Assembly (NCBI GenBank): GCA_963678705.1
Contig: OY783203.1
Coordinates: forward strand, 5,456,001 to 5,520,000
Direction of reading: 5' to 3'
From: Panorpa germanica
Taxonomy: Eukaryota > Arthropoda > Insecta > Mecoptera > Panorpidae
Length of the DNA: 64,000 nt
A program made the position numbers and the translations under genes. The notes under the pieces are model-generated. The model saw nothing but the letters and a program-made list of their open reading frames with translations, had not been told where the DNA came from and searched no databases. Shown here in pieces: positions 48,690-58,999 of this stretch (positions are counted from its first letter, which is position 1; each line of letters begins with the position of its first letter).

Positions 48690-48728
48690 TCGCTGTCGGT
48701 GTCGGTACAGGCACGCATTATATTTATG
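48690..48728 (+). repeat. GCCGTC-type microsatellite
   Basis: GCCGACGCCGTCGCCGTCGC continuing to GTCGGTGTCGGTACAGG: an imperfect hexanucleotide run, GC-rich, 1.5 kb upstream of the abd-A start. Confidence 0.6.
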
Positions 48729-49339
48729 TATATTATTACATTACTGGACTACATACGCACCTCTACCTAGTGCCAAGTCCATCTAGCTTAGTGCTTATTT
48801 GGTGCTGTATATAGCAGTACATAAACGTCCAGCAATTATGCAATATTATATTAATTGCATGCTCTCAGGTCGTACAAGCAATAACTTTTCCAAGTAATTT
48901 ACGACACATTATTGTGTCAAACATGTATGAGTTATTATAGCCATGGCTCCTCGACCACCAACATAATACAATGTATGAAAACTTAGCGAAATAAAAGGAT
49001 ATAATAATATAATAGTCGTAATTGTTGAGTGTTGAACATTTAATCGCTAGCATTAATAGCCAAGTTAATGTGAGATACTTAAGAAATAAAAAAATGATTA
49101 TGAACAGATAAATTCAATCACCGTAATAAAACAGGTAAGACAGTAGTAGCATATTTTCTTCTCCACAAATGTATTATGGAACAATAAAATGCAATAAAGC
49201 ATCAACTGGGCTAAATAACATCACAAACCATAAACTGTCATAAATACGAGCCCTGAAAGACCTTATGATAAATAGCAAACAACGAGCGAAGAAGCAGCAT
49301 GGAGAAAGAGAAGCTTTGGTATATGGTATAGAACTGACT

Positions 49340-50211
49340 AAACACGTTTTAAGCTCCGCGTCTGTGCTGTGTGCTGTGTACTGTGTACTGTGTACTGAGC
49401 GCCAAAACACTGAACACAACGAGCACGATGTTCGCTACAATCCCTACATGCATGTCCATGATGCCCGACTCCCGACAACGCGGAGTCGTCAGTCGGCTTC
49501 ACTGGTATTTGACACGGTCGACACGGAGCCCGCGCTCGGGCTGCCATTGGTTAAAGCCCCCCAAATACGACAGCAAGACATAGTCGTGGCATCTCCCTCC
49601 CACTCCTGCAGCGTACAGCCGACTAACGAGCGCGCCTCAGGGTTCCCCGCTCAGCTGCTACACACACACAGGTCGCTTATACCCAGCCTACAAACAATGA
49701 GGAAACGCATGGCATCTCGCTCTTACTTATAATGTATATACGAATCTCACAGTTGTTCTGAACCAGGACCGCCTCAAACACGACGGCCAGCACTTAGCCG
49801 GGCTGCACGGCCTCTATAGGACATAGATCGGGCATACATGGGCAATAAACGAGCCAAGCTGTACCTAGGTGGATCGCGTTAGCAAATTCTGTCGGGGTTG
49901 TAAACGGGTTGTTTTTCATGCGAAAAAAGCTATAATAAGTGCTCCGAGTGACACCATCTCCGGCCCGTGCTTTCGCTATCCGTCAACTCTTGTACTTATT
50001 TCGGTCATAAAAGTGCGTTTTCGCGTGTTGTTATTATAAATAAATACTATTGTGCAATTATAAATATAAAAACATTGACCAATTTATTCGTGTTTTAATT
50101 GTTTTTACAACAAGTTTTAAGACAAATAAGATATCAAGGATTGAAACTTCAGGTGTGACACCGGGACAATTATAGTACCATGTTGGAGTGCGTTCGAGAG
50201 CGCACGGTGCA
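49340..50211 (+). promoter_or_regulatory. abd-A: abd-A promoter-proximal region and probable 5' UTR
   Basis: The stretch just upstream of the abd-A start is markedly richer in GC than the rest of the window (especially 49370-49900), carries CpG-containing words, and lacks SINEs or MITEs. It includes an inverted CCAAT-like word (CCATTGG near 49543), a short GTGTACT-type tandem at about 49365-49400, and TATA-like words (CTATAATAAG near 49931; GTCATAAAAG near 50005). A 155-codon open frame at 49265-49732 exists but has low-complexity, non-conserved-looking content and I treat it as chance. The exact transcription start is not determined. Confidence 0.55.
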
Positions 50212-50215
50212 ATGA
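50180..50215 (+). promoter_or_regulatory. short uORF overlapping the abd-A start codon
   Basis: An ATG at 50180 opens an 11-codon frame (MLECVRERTVQ) whose TGA at 50213-50215 overlaps the abd-A ATG at 50212 in the arrangement ATGA. If this part of the leader is transcribed, ribosomes would either have to skip the uORF or reinitiate at its stop. Whether the transcription start lies upstream of 50180 cannot be read from sequence alone, but the conserved protein start and long AT-rich leader make it likely. Confidence 0.6.
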
Positions 50216-50791
50216 GTTCCAAGTTCATTATTGATAGCATGCTGCCGAAGTACCCGCAGTTCCAGCATACATTGTTTCCCGGACCAACAACACCAGAATC
50301 TCCTGCCGCTCAAGCCGGCTCTTCTCCACAACACTCGACTTCCAGTAGTTCTGCTTCTTCTGCATCACCTGGTAGAATGTATCCCTACGTTTCAGCAGCC
50401 ACCGCGGCGGCCGCTCATCATCATCAGCAACAACAAGCCGCTGCGGCAGCGGCATTTGGAGCAGCAGCTGCCTCCGGATCTATGGTACCTGGAGCATTTT
50501 CTTCACCTCTCACAGATGCTGGAGATAAAAGCTGTCGGTACACTGGTGAAAGCATGGTGAACTATGGCCTAGGTCATCATCATCAGAATGGTGCCGCAGC
50601 ATCAGTTAGTGCCGCTGGATCTGTCAGTGCTGCTTCTGCAAGTATCGCACAATTTGCCGCCTATCATCAAGCGGCTTCTGCAGCAGGAGTCGTTGATCCT
50701 CTGGGTCCGGCATGCTCGCAGCCTCCAGGTGGTGCACCCGCGGGACAGGCAATTCCAGACATTCCCCGATATCCGTGGATGTCCATAACAG
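50212..50791 (+). CDS. abd-A: abdominal-A Hox protein, coding exon 1 (5' part of gene)
   Basis: Abdominal-A is a nuclear Hox transcription factor that patterns the insect abdomen with the cofactor Extradenticle. This exon encodes residues 1-193 plus the first base of codon 194. Seen: the N terminus MSSKFIIDSMLPKYPQFQ, matching the fly start MSKFVFDSMLPKYPQFQ; MYPYVS at 56-61; His/Gln/Ala-rich low-complexity tracts at about 64-90 and 121-160; DKSCRYT at 105-111; and the YPWM hexapeptide at 187-190. The start is the ATG at 50212. It is the first in-frame ATG after an in-frame TAG at 50173, and the GTG at 50188 is not a credible start. The exon ends with a phase-1 donor (G, then GTGCGT) at 50792. 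Reading on into the intron meets a stop after two codons. The sequence is GC-richer than its surroundings. The homeodomain exon lies beyond the window, so the gene is partial here. Confidence 0.97.
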
Positions 50792-52759
50792 GTGCGTAAT
50801 CAAAGCATTCAACATTTATTTTTTAGTATCGTTATAAAGTTTATTGTATATCACCTGTGGGGTTTATGTAGTAACTGTAACAAGAGTACTTTACAGTACA
50901 GTGCACAGAGATGAATAACCCATAAAATTGCCTAATTGCATTTGTTAGTTGGTTAGTTGACACTCATTCACTCACAACACAGTTCACACATGCTCCGTGC
51001 TCCGTGCTCCGTGCTTCTGTTCTACTTGTTGTTCGCCATACCATACTCGTCCTCATAACTTATTATCGCCATCGCTATAAATGGCATTATGTCAACTATG
51101 ATAATAAAAAATTATCGCCATATAACAGTAACCCTAAAATCAAAAGGTATGAGCTGCGTTTCTTGAAGAAACATTGAAATTAATTTACTATTTTGATCTA
51201 ACTGAACTATTGAAACACTAGTAGTAGAAAAATGTTGACATAACGTTGACACAAGTTGTTTCGCGAATTGCCAGTTGACAGTACAAAGTTCCCGATTCTG
51301 GTCACTGGGATGTAACTAATTTAGCACATTTATTTAGTCATATATATAAAACTTAACGACTTCAAATGTTGAAGCACGCGTTTATGTGTTTAATAGCGGA
51401 TTTTACCTATTTGCGATTGTAAAAGAATGAGGAAATTATAGAAACCATTTTAACAATGTATTAATACTATTTTCTGTTTATAAATATATAGAATATTAAT
51501 TAAAAGATTTAAATACAATTTTTTCATGAAATTGCAAGTGTAATTAAATGAAATATTTGCACTGCACCTAATTGGTTATCTATATTCAGTGGGTGTGGCT
51601 TCTAATGTTTGCTTTTCTAACTTTTGGGTTATTTTATTTATCCTTTGTTATATTTTTTGGCTACATAAAAGAAAGGTTCGTCTCCCGTCGGACGATGGAT
51701 GGTCTGTCTTTTAGCTTTTCTGAAACACATATTTTTATAATCTACTCTCAAATTCGTATTGCATAAATGTATTTAAACAAATTGTATGAATACAATTACT
51801 GTACAGGCGTGGAATAAAAATAACATAAGGTTTGTTTACAAAATTCACATAAAATGAACTCTAGCGACATTTGATGTGAACATAAAAATACCATAAAATA
51901 AATAATAGATATCTGCCTGGACTTGAGACGCGTGGACGAATAAAATGAAATTCAAATCTTTCTAAACTGAAGAAACTGTTTTCTTTTTTCATATAGTACA
52001 ACTTACGACTGCAATAAAGACCGGGCCCGTCTCCGGCCAAGTTTTATTTTATTTCATTCATTAAGAGCCCCTTATTACATTCACTACCGGCGCGTGACTT
52101 TAATTTGTAATTGATATAACATTGCTACAATCCACATTCACATCCACGGAGTTAAATTTGTTTTTAAATTACATCTGTGATGGGCCTACTGGAGTTCTGT
52201 TTATTTGAACATAAGCGATTCAAAGTAAGTGTAAATAAACATAGAGGTTTTGCTGTTACGGCGGCGTTATGCGTTATACCGTCGTTCGTCTTTCGTCTTG
52301 CGTAGATCCTAGTTCTCTAGGATAAAGCTTGGAACCACAGACAGATAACACTGAAAATAACTTGAATATTATTCATAAATATACAATGGATGCTGAATTC
52401 ATTCTCGTACCGTAGAACGAACGGTCGGTTGGTTGGGATTTGGGAATAGAGAGTCGAGACTTGGAACTTGGGACACTTCTCGAGTTGCAAAAGAAAACAT
52501 TACTTGCACATGGAGAAATGGAGAATATTCTAAGAGTATTTGAGTCGCAGTTTGAAGACGGTGTGAATTTTTATGTTTTGTTAGTTTTTTACAAGTTGCA
52601 GTTAAATTGTCTATCGTAGACGATCCTTGTCAAAACACTTCCTGTTCCTATATATGTATACCTATGTATATACATATATATATATATAGAATATGGTTAT
52701 CTCAAAATTAATCAATATCATAATACATATCACAGCGCTTGCTATTAAGTTTGCTCAAT

Positions 52760-52845
52760 TAATTTTAGTAAACATCGGCTTCTTACCGATATTTGACCTA
52801 TCACCGATCTCCTACTATATTGATAGTTTTTTAAATTATACATAA
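52760..52845 (-). mobile_element. tRNA-derived SINE, copy 18 (3' half, intron 1)
   Basis: Complement of the 3' half: AACATCGGCTTCTTACCGAT, CTATCACCGATCTCCTACTA, TATTGATAG. Lies within abd-A intron 1. Confidence 0.75.
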
Positions 52846-53140
52846 ATGCTATTTACGTAAGAAAATTCACAGCATAATGCTCACTTGCCTAATTAAGAAC
52901 ATTTAAAAAATCTTTAATATTAACAGACTTTGGTATGAATAGAAAAATAGCTCTTTGTACTTAATTTAATGCTTATCTAGTTTAAATCTTATTGATCACT
53001 TAAATATCAACAATTGACAGAATGGCAATGATAAGACCCAAATTCTTATAATAAAAAGATGGATTATTGTGTTGTGCTTATCAATTGAACGCAAGTGTAA
53101 TAGAAAGAGATATATAAAATATAAACAATATAGCTGAAGG

Positions 53141-53395
53141 ACGGCATAATTGTTTAGAGCATTTATACATAAAGTCAGACTGGTGTGTCTTCGGGTTCGA
53201 TTCCCGGACCATCGTGACTGCTGTGTTTCCGGGTTAAATTTCCGGACCAATGGTAAATATTCTTTGTTTGCCCATTGTTTCGTTTAATATATTATATGTA
53301 ATATAATATATTAAAGCGGCAGCGTTGTAATATGTATTTGAACTCTCGACATCCTAAAAAGTACCAACATAGCAAGAGATAGTCGATAATAAGAG
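53141..53395 (+). mobile_element. tRNA-derived SINE, copy 19 (partly duplicated B-box region, intron 1)
   Basis: Head GGCATAATTGTTTAGAGC, canonical B-box GGGTTCGATTCCCGGACC, then a second degenerate copy of the same segment (GACTGCTGTGTTTCCGGGTT). A diverged middle and the 3' segment ACCAACATAGCAAGAGATAG follow. The internal B-box duplication is unusual for the family. It is 650 bp upstream of the abd-A microexon. Confidence 0.8.
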
Positions 53396-53399
53396 TATC

Positions 53400-53815
53400 C
53401 AGACCCGAATTTGAGAAAGGGCAGGCGAAACTACTGCCACGGCGCCCCACAATAGAGATAAATAGAAATATTCAAATTTCGACGGGTCAGCAACTTTTCC
53501 GTTTTTTTCCAAATAGTCTTCTTTCAAATTTTTCCTACAATAATATTGTTCTCGAATCAATATATCCGTAAAACAGACTTTTCGTCGAAAAAAGTTCGCA
53601 AAGTTCCATTCGTTAACGCGGTAATTTAGTGTTTAACAAATTGTATTAGACTTTAACTAATTACTACATTCTTTGTTGAAATAATTTTATTTCTTGGCAA
53701 TAAATTTTCGAAAGACTTGACGGAAAAAAATTGTTCCTTTTATTCGGAAAATAATTAGGGGCTTCCGTTCTTTGCCTCAGGGCCTCCACACCTCCAAATC
53801 CGGTACTGAGATCTG
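53400..53815 (-). repeat. DNA-transposon-like repeat, longer copy (intron 1)
   Basis: On the minus strand: CCGGATTTGGAGGTGTGGAG, CCCTAATTATTTTCCGAATA, AAAGGAACAATTTTTTTCCG, a unique interior, then GGCAGTAGTTTCGCCTGCCC. A parent-like form of the copy at 25545. It ends 230 bp before the abd-A microexon. Confidence 0.65.
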
Positions 53816-54043
53816 GTCTGATATAAGTCGATGTTAAATAACCAAATCAATTCGCTTACTAGAATGTTTTTTATGATAACAACAATGACCAGTGTGTGAA
53901 CTGTGTGCGTCAACAAAATACAACAGTCGAATGATAAAATTATGCAACAATACAAATTTGACGTACAAATTCATGTAATATTTACCACATACTTATACAT
54001 ATACTAACAATAATAATATCTGTTTTATTTATTTATTTTTCAG

Positions 54044-54088
54044 ATTGGATGAGCCCGTTCGACCGTGTGGTGTGCGGTGAGTTCAACG
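54044..54088 (+). CDS. abd-A: abdominal-A microexon (TDWM linker), coding exon 2
   Basis: This exon follows a long pyrimidine-rich stretch ending in CAG (54041-54043), with a CTAAC branch-point-like motif about 35 nt upstream. Spliced to exon 1, G+AT makes Asp194 and the reading is DWMSPFDRVVCGEFNG. That matches the fly Abd-A linker between YPWM and the homeodomain (TDWM...RVVCGDFNG). Two donors fit: GTAGCT after 54088, giving a 45-nt exon, and a stronger GTGAGT after 54076, giving a 33-nt exon. Both leave phase 1, so they would yield proteins with or without GEFN. The W-containing TDWM motif in Abd-A and Ubx is known to help contact Extradenticle. The exon identity is secure; donor usage is inferred. 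The next exon, encoding the homeodomain, is outside the window. Confidence 0.93.
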
Positions 54089-55689
54089 GTAGCTACAACT
54101 TTTATTTATTTATTAGTTTTAAGTTGCTAACCTCTTCTTTTTATTGAAAAATATAAATCTGTATGTATAAACGTAGCACAACTTTACGATATTGTTCATA
54201 GATGTCGCGTATTGTATGTTATATTTTGAACTTTAATTTTATTGAAAATATCATAGACTATATTTTCATGGACTGCTCGTCTCAGAACTTGCTACAATTA
54301 TAACAACCTACAAATCTATAAAAAAAAAAAAAAAATTCTAACCTACAAATCGATTTGCATGTTATGAAAATTTTAGTTTGCAAAAATACGGTTTATATTC
54401 AATCACTAGCAGTCCAGGTGTTATAGTGTCTATGCCAACGTAGTGTTAATTTTAGATAAATCTAATTAATAAAATAAGCTCGACACATAGCTTTCTTTGA
54501 ATCTAGACATATGTTGAGATATTCAACACGGTAAACACGATACAACTTCCGTCTTAGTTAATCTTAGACAAACTGAAACATCGCGTTTCACATATGTTTG
54601 TTTGGGCGCCATGATTTATAATTTAATATTTCCGTTTTTAATAATTTTAACAGTTATTATTAAAAAAGAGGGACAAATGACTAAAAGCCTTTCTTCATAT
54701 CAATCAAATGACATTGTCGTGTTTTTGATCATGTATCTTGCGTCATTAATGGAATTTTGATGTTTTTATTATGTTTTTTAAAACACTTGATTATACAGTT
54801 GGTTATTTATAGCGTTCATTATAGAAAATTAAGTATTAATTTAAAGATTATGAATAATTTAATACCTCGTTTTCAAAAATTAAAGCAGGTGCTTTATGAG
54901 ACATTTAATATTTTTTATAGTTTTTTTTTTTCTTAAAAATATCATTTTCTTGCTATACATAAATCATAAAATTAAATTATACATTTCTTTTATGGAATCT
55001 TACTTTTAAAGATTGAGATATTTTATACTGATATATATACTGTAACATATTTTATATTTATTTCTGATATGGTCACATTTGCTGCAAACAATTTATTTAT
55101 AATATTTCAATAATAACTATTTTACTTATTGGCGCTTTTTAATTGAAAAAACCGACCATTAAAAAGTGAAACAATTCATATTATACATGTAATCTTAAAT
55201 TTGTTACTGTTTAATACATCAATGAAAATAATTAACATTTTTGACTAATTTAAACGTCGCCATATTGAAATGTCAAAATATTATAACCTCATTCTGTCAA
55301 ATAATAGGAAAATATTTTATTTTTTATTTGATTGTTTTGGATAATATTAATATTCTCTGTAAATACAAATTTATCTTTTATGTAACAATTATATAGCAGA
55401 TACGTTTAATAGTACATTATAAATGTGTCAAATACAATATGTCTATGATACTATTAAGATATCTCTCTAATGTTATTAGTTTAATATACCAAAGTTACTA
55501 AATTCTCACTCGGATTAAAATTAATATAAATACAGAATAATTTATATATTTATATTTAAACAATAGATGTTAATCTTATTAATTCTTCCAGTAGGATTTT
55601 GAAAGAAAAATTAACGAAAATCAAAGTTATTAAAATTAACTTAAGAATTTCCATTATTATTATTTATTTTTCATTTTGGCTAAGAACAT

Positions 55690-55850
55690 TTATGTTTCAC
55701 GCCAGACTGTTATGTCTTCGGGTTCATTCCCCGGGCCAGTTTTGTCATTACAAGGTATCATATAACCTTATTAGGCAGCGATGTGGTCAACATATAATGA
55801 AACTATGACATCAAAATCTGTCATCACTAGTAGGTTGTCGATGATATTGT
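55690..55850 (+). mobile_element. tRNA-derived SINE, copy 20 (intron 2)
   Basis: CACGCCAGACTGTTATGTCT, B-box GGGTTCATTCCCCGGGCC, CTTATTAGGCAGCGATGTGG, and CACTAGTAGGTTGTCGATGA. The 5' head and tail are missing. Confidence 0.8.
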
Positions 55851-57071
55851 AGTTCTTACAACATTTTTGAAAAGTGTTATAAAACCTTTTTATTCATTCT
55901 CTATTAAATACAGTTATGTCACAATTACCTTATATTTCTATCTGAACGTATTTGCTATATAAATATTACATAAATAATCTGTACTCGTATTTATTAAAAT
56001 ATTTTTTTTCTAACCTATAAAAACAAATATATTTCTTGCTTTATCGCTATTACACACAAATATAGACATTTTGTTTATTACCCAAAAATTTAAATTATGT
56101 TGCATCTTTATTTGAGATTATTTTTTATTAAACCATTAATGTTAAGATAATAAATTCAATTAAATAAAATGGAGTACCAATGTCAAATTGGTATCTATAG
56201 CATAGTAGTGTAGTATACAAGTATGTATATAGTGAAGGATAGTATAATATATCCAATCTAAATACAACAAAACAAAGAATGAATGTAGTAGACTTGTATT
56301 GCTTGGTGGAACTCTAGGCTTTGTCAGAGTTTATCAAAAGTTCAATGTACTCGTACTTGAAGCATTGCTAGAACACGACAGTGTTCAATGTAGGGGACGA
56401 ATTGGGGACGAATTCTTAAAAGTAAAAGTTTTATGTTTGTTTCTTTAAATATAAATATTAAAATTACAAAGTTTGACTTATTTTTAACAAACTTATTAGA
56501 TCATAAAAACAAAAATATTTATAAAAGTATAACCTCGCCAAATGCAAAACATGGATATTATCTTATATACCAGTAATATTTTTCTTAAACAATACCTAGT
56601 AATATTTATTTCAAAAAGATTAAAATTGAACTCAAATCACTTTGTTTTATGATTATAAAGATATAAAAATCTATTTATTGCTTTAATAATTCTTTTATAG
56701 CATTTTACTACAATACAAATATTATATGATTCTATTAATCTGAATAAGAGTTATTTTAAGATTTGAATAACAATGAAATAGGTAATTGTACAAAAATTTT
56801 ATCTAAATAAATTTTACTCGAGGCTTAGACCCAGCTTTTAAAATGTATGATACGAAATGTATTGCATATATGAAATGAATGTCGATATTGTATAGAAAAT
56901 ACTTCGAATTTGTTAAGAATAATTCAAAACATTTACTTTGTAAAACGAATTAATTAAAGCGATTCCACATAGAATTGTTTAAGCGAACGTAACATTTATA
57001 TAGGAGATAGATAAAGAATAATGATTTAAAGAAATACTTGTGGATATTTTAAATACTTCCGCAATGTTTAA

Positions 57072-57290
57072 AGAGGGTACAGTAGCCGATAGGATTTATG
57101 CTAGACCTTAGACTACTGTGTTTTTAGGGTTCGATCCCAGGACCAGCGCTAAAACTTCTTATGTTTGGTTGTGTACAAGTTTATTTGATTATGTTATTAC
57201 ATAATCATAAACGTAATGGGCAGTGGTACATGCAACTGCCAACATAGTAGGAGGTTACCGATAATAGAATTTAGCAACGCAATAAATAAA
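57072..57290 (+). mobile_element. tRNA-derived SINE, copy 21 (intron 2)
   Basis: Head GGTACAGTAGCCGATAGGAT, B-box GGGTTCGATCCCAGG, ACCAGCGCTAAAACTTC, TGGGCAGTGGTACATGC, CAACATAGTAGGAGGTTACC, and an ATAAATAAAATAAA tail. Nearly full length. Confidence 0.85.
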
Positions 57291-57529
57291 ATAAAATTTT
57301 TTGTAAATATTTTAAATACATGTAATGCGGAAAATATTTTTTTAAATAATCATAATTATTTTATTGAAGGTTATAGTAGATTTAGGAGAACTTAGCATTG
57401 GAACGTTAAATAAATTGAAATAACATAGAATTCTTTATTAATTTAATTTTTTTATTTATCTTAATATTAATATTATAGTTGCATAAAGCCACTGCAAATC
57501 GTTTTTCCTTTTTCTAGTTGGAAAGTTAT

Positions 57530-57975
57530 AAAATTACTAGAGTGTACCCCCGCCGACGACTTTTTGGCGTGTATGATTTGAACCAACAAAATAATTCGTA
57601 ATTTTATTTCAAATTTTAATTCTATTTTCAAATTGAAATATTTAACTCGTTCAATATTAAAATAATTTGTTCATATAAATTGGCTAAAAAAATATATCTT
57701 TTTCAATCAAAATTTGGGATTTTTTTTTCGATTCGTAAATAAGGTACTAAAGTTAGCCTATATATAAAATTTCAACTTTCTAGTCCAATCTTTCACCTCG
57801 ACAAAAACCGGCCCCGAGCCTCAAAATAAAGTTTTTGAATTTAATTTTTTTTTTTGTAATAACATATTTTATTATTAGGTAATCCGAAATTTGAGTTTTC
57901 TCTAAAGTTTGCTACCGGGCCCCCTAATTTTCTCAAGGCCCCCTTTTCCAATTTTAAAGAAAATGCGCGGTGTTG
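57530..57975 (-). repeat. AT-rich dispersed repeat, copy B (abd-A intron 2)
   Basis: On the minus strand it carries the same ordered blocks as 1690-2265: GGGGCCTTGAGAAAATTAGG, TATAGGCTAACTTTAGTACC, GAATCGAAAAAAAAATCCCA, and GGGTACACTCTAG. It is shorter and diverged. Confidence 0.65.
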
Positions 57976-58309
57976 TTTTCGAGCCATCATACAAATCGCG
58001 GTCGCATATAAACAAACAAACAAATAAACATTATAATAAAATTATAAAATATTATATAAAATGTATATTGCCGTGTTAAGTGATATTCGTTGTATAGAAA
58101 TTTTTACTATCGCGTATTTTAATTTTTAAATTTAGAAAGTCTATTATTAATCAAGATTGAGTTTATAATCTGTCAAATAATTTAAGAAAATTAATTTTAA
58201 AAAAATTAAAAAAATTTAAAATGTTTCCATTAGATGAAAATATTATTTCTGCAAAAATTTTAAAAGTGTGTAGAAGTTGTAGTACTTTTTAGAAAAATTT
58301 ATTTATTTT

Positions 58310-58490
58310 ATTTTATTTACCACTGCAACATTTCCGGTATTATGTTAGCAGTTTTATTCCGTCGCTTATAATCAATTAAAATAAATAACAACCAAACTCA
58401 GATAATATAACACTGGTCTGGGATTCGAACCTAAAGATAATGTAGCCTGACGTCAACGTCTTATCACTATCAGCCACTGTGTTGCCTTTA
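58310..58490 (-). mobile_element. tRNA-derived SINE, copy 22 (intron 2)
   Basis: Minus-strand copy with ACAACCAAACTCAGATAATA, B-box complement GGGATTCGAACC, and AGCCTGACGTCAACG...ATCAGCCACTGTG. The 3' end is eroded. Confidence 0.8.
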
Positions 58491-58999
58491 GTTTATGAAA
58501 TATAAAATCAGTTAAAATAAAATCATTGTTAAATATAGACTGATAGTTTTTTTCTTGTTATTGTACATGAATTATTAAAAATATTTTTTCTATAAATATC
58601 TGAATAGAAACGTTTTTAGATTTCATAATTATAATTTCTAAAAAAGGTAAAAAAAAATCAAAGTTTTAAATCTTAGTATTCAAACATTGAAATTGTATAT
58701 TTTTGGAATTGTTTTCTATTGTAAACATATTTGTAAAACACATGTTTTTACTTTAAAGCGTTAATTATTATTAATACATGCACGCACATGGGCACGCAAG
58801 GGTTTAGGTTATCCATGGTATGTATACATATATATACGTATATACAGTATACATACTATTTATATACGAGTATTATACTGAGGTTATTCCCAACAGTTTC
58901 GCTATTGTGGAGCTCCTTCTAACGCGACCTGAGTTTTGAATTATTTATATAAATAAAAGAAAACAATGGAATAAGTACTATGATCAATAGCTCACTAAT

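Larger units (their letters stand above)
50792..54043 (+). other. abd-A: abd-A intron 1
   Basis: This 3.25 kb phase-1 intron separates the YPWM exon from the TDWM microexon. Its first 1.9 kb lacks recognisable transposons and has unusually GC-rich patches (about 52010-52100 and 52240-52330), which makes it the best candidate for intronic cis-regulation. A 7-nt tandem repeat (GCTCCGT, about 3.5 copies) sits at 50993-51017. The 3' part holds SINE copies at 52760-52845 and 53141-53395 and a degenerate DNA-transposon-like repeat at 53400-53815. The acceptor is TTTATTTTTCAG. Confidence 0.9.

Noticed and set aside
49265-49732. 155-codon + strand open frame upstream of abd-A
   Set aside because: Its composition follows the GC-rich promoter DNA, it contains a tandem repeat translated as CAVYCVLCT, it overlaps other open frames on both strands, and no domain is recognisable.
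1-50000. mir-iab-4/iab-8 hairpin expected somewhere upstream of abd-A
   Set aside because: I read both strands for the conserved mature cores (ACGTATACTGAATGTATCC and GGTATACCTTCAGTATACG) and found neither. The locus is probably further upstream than this window.
50188-50211. N-terminal extension of abd-A starting at GTG 50188
   Set aside because: It has no ATG, and the conserved Abd-A start MSSKF coincides with the ATG at 50212.
50228-50815. Other open frames overlapping exon 1 on both strands
   Set aside because: They are shadows of the codon-biased abd-A exon in other frames.
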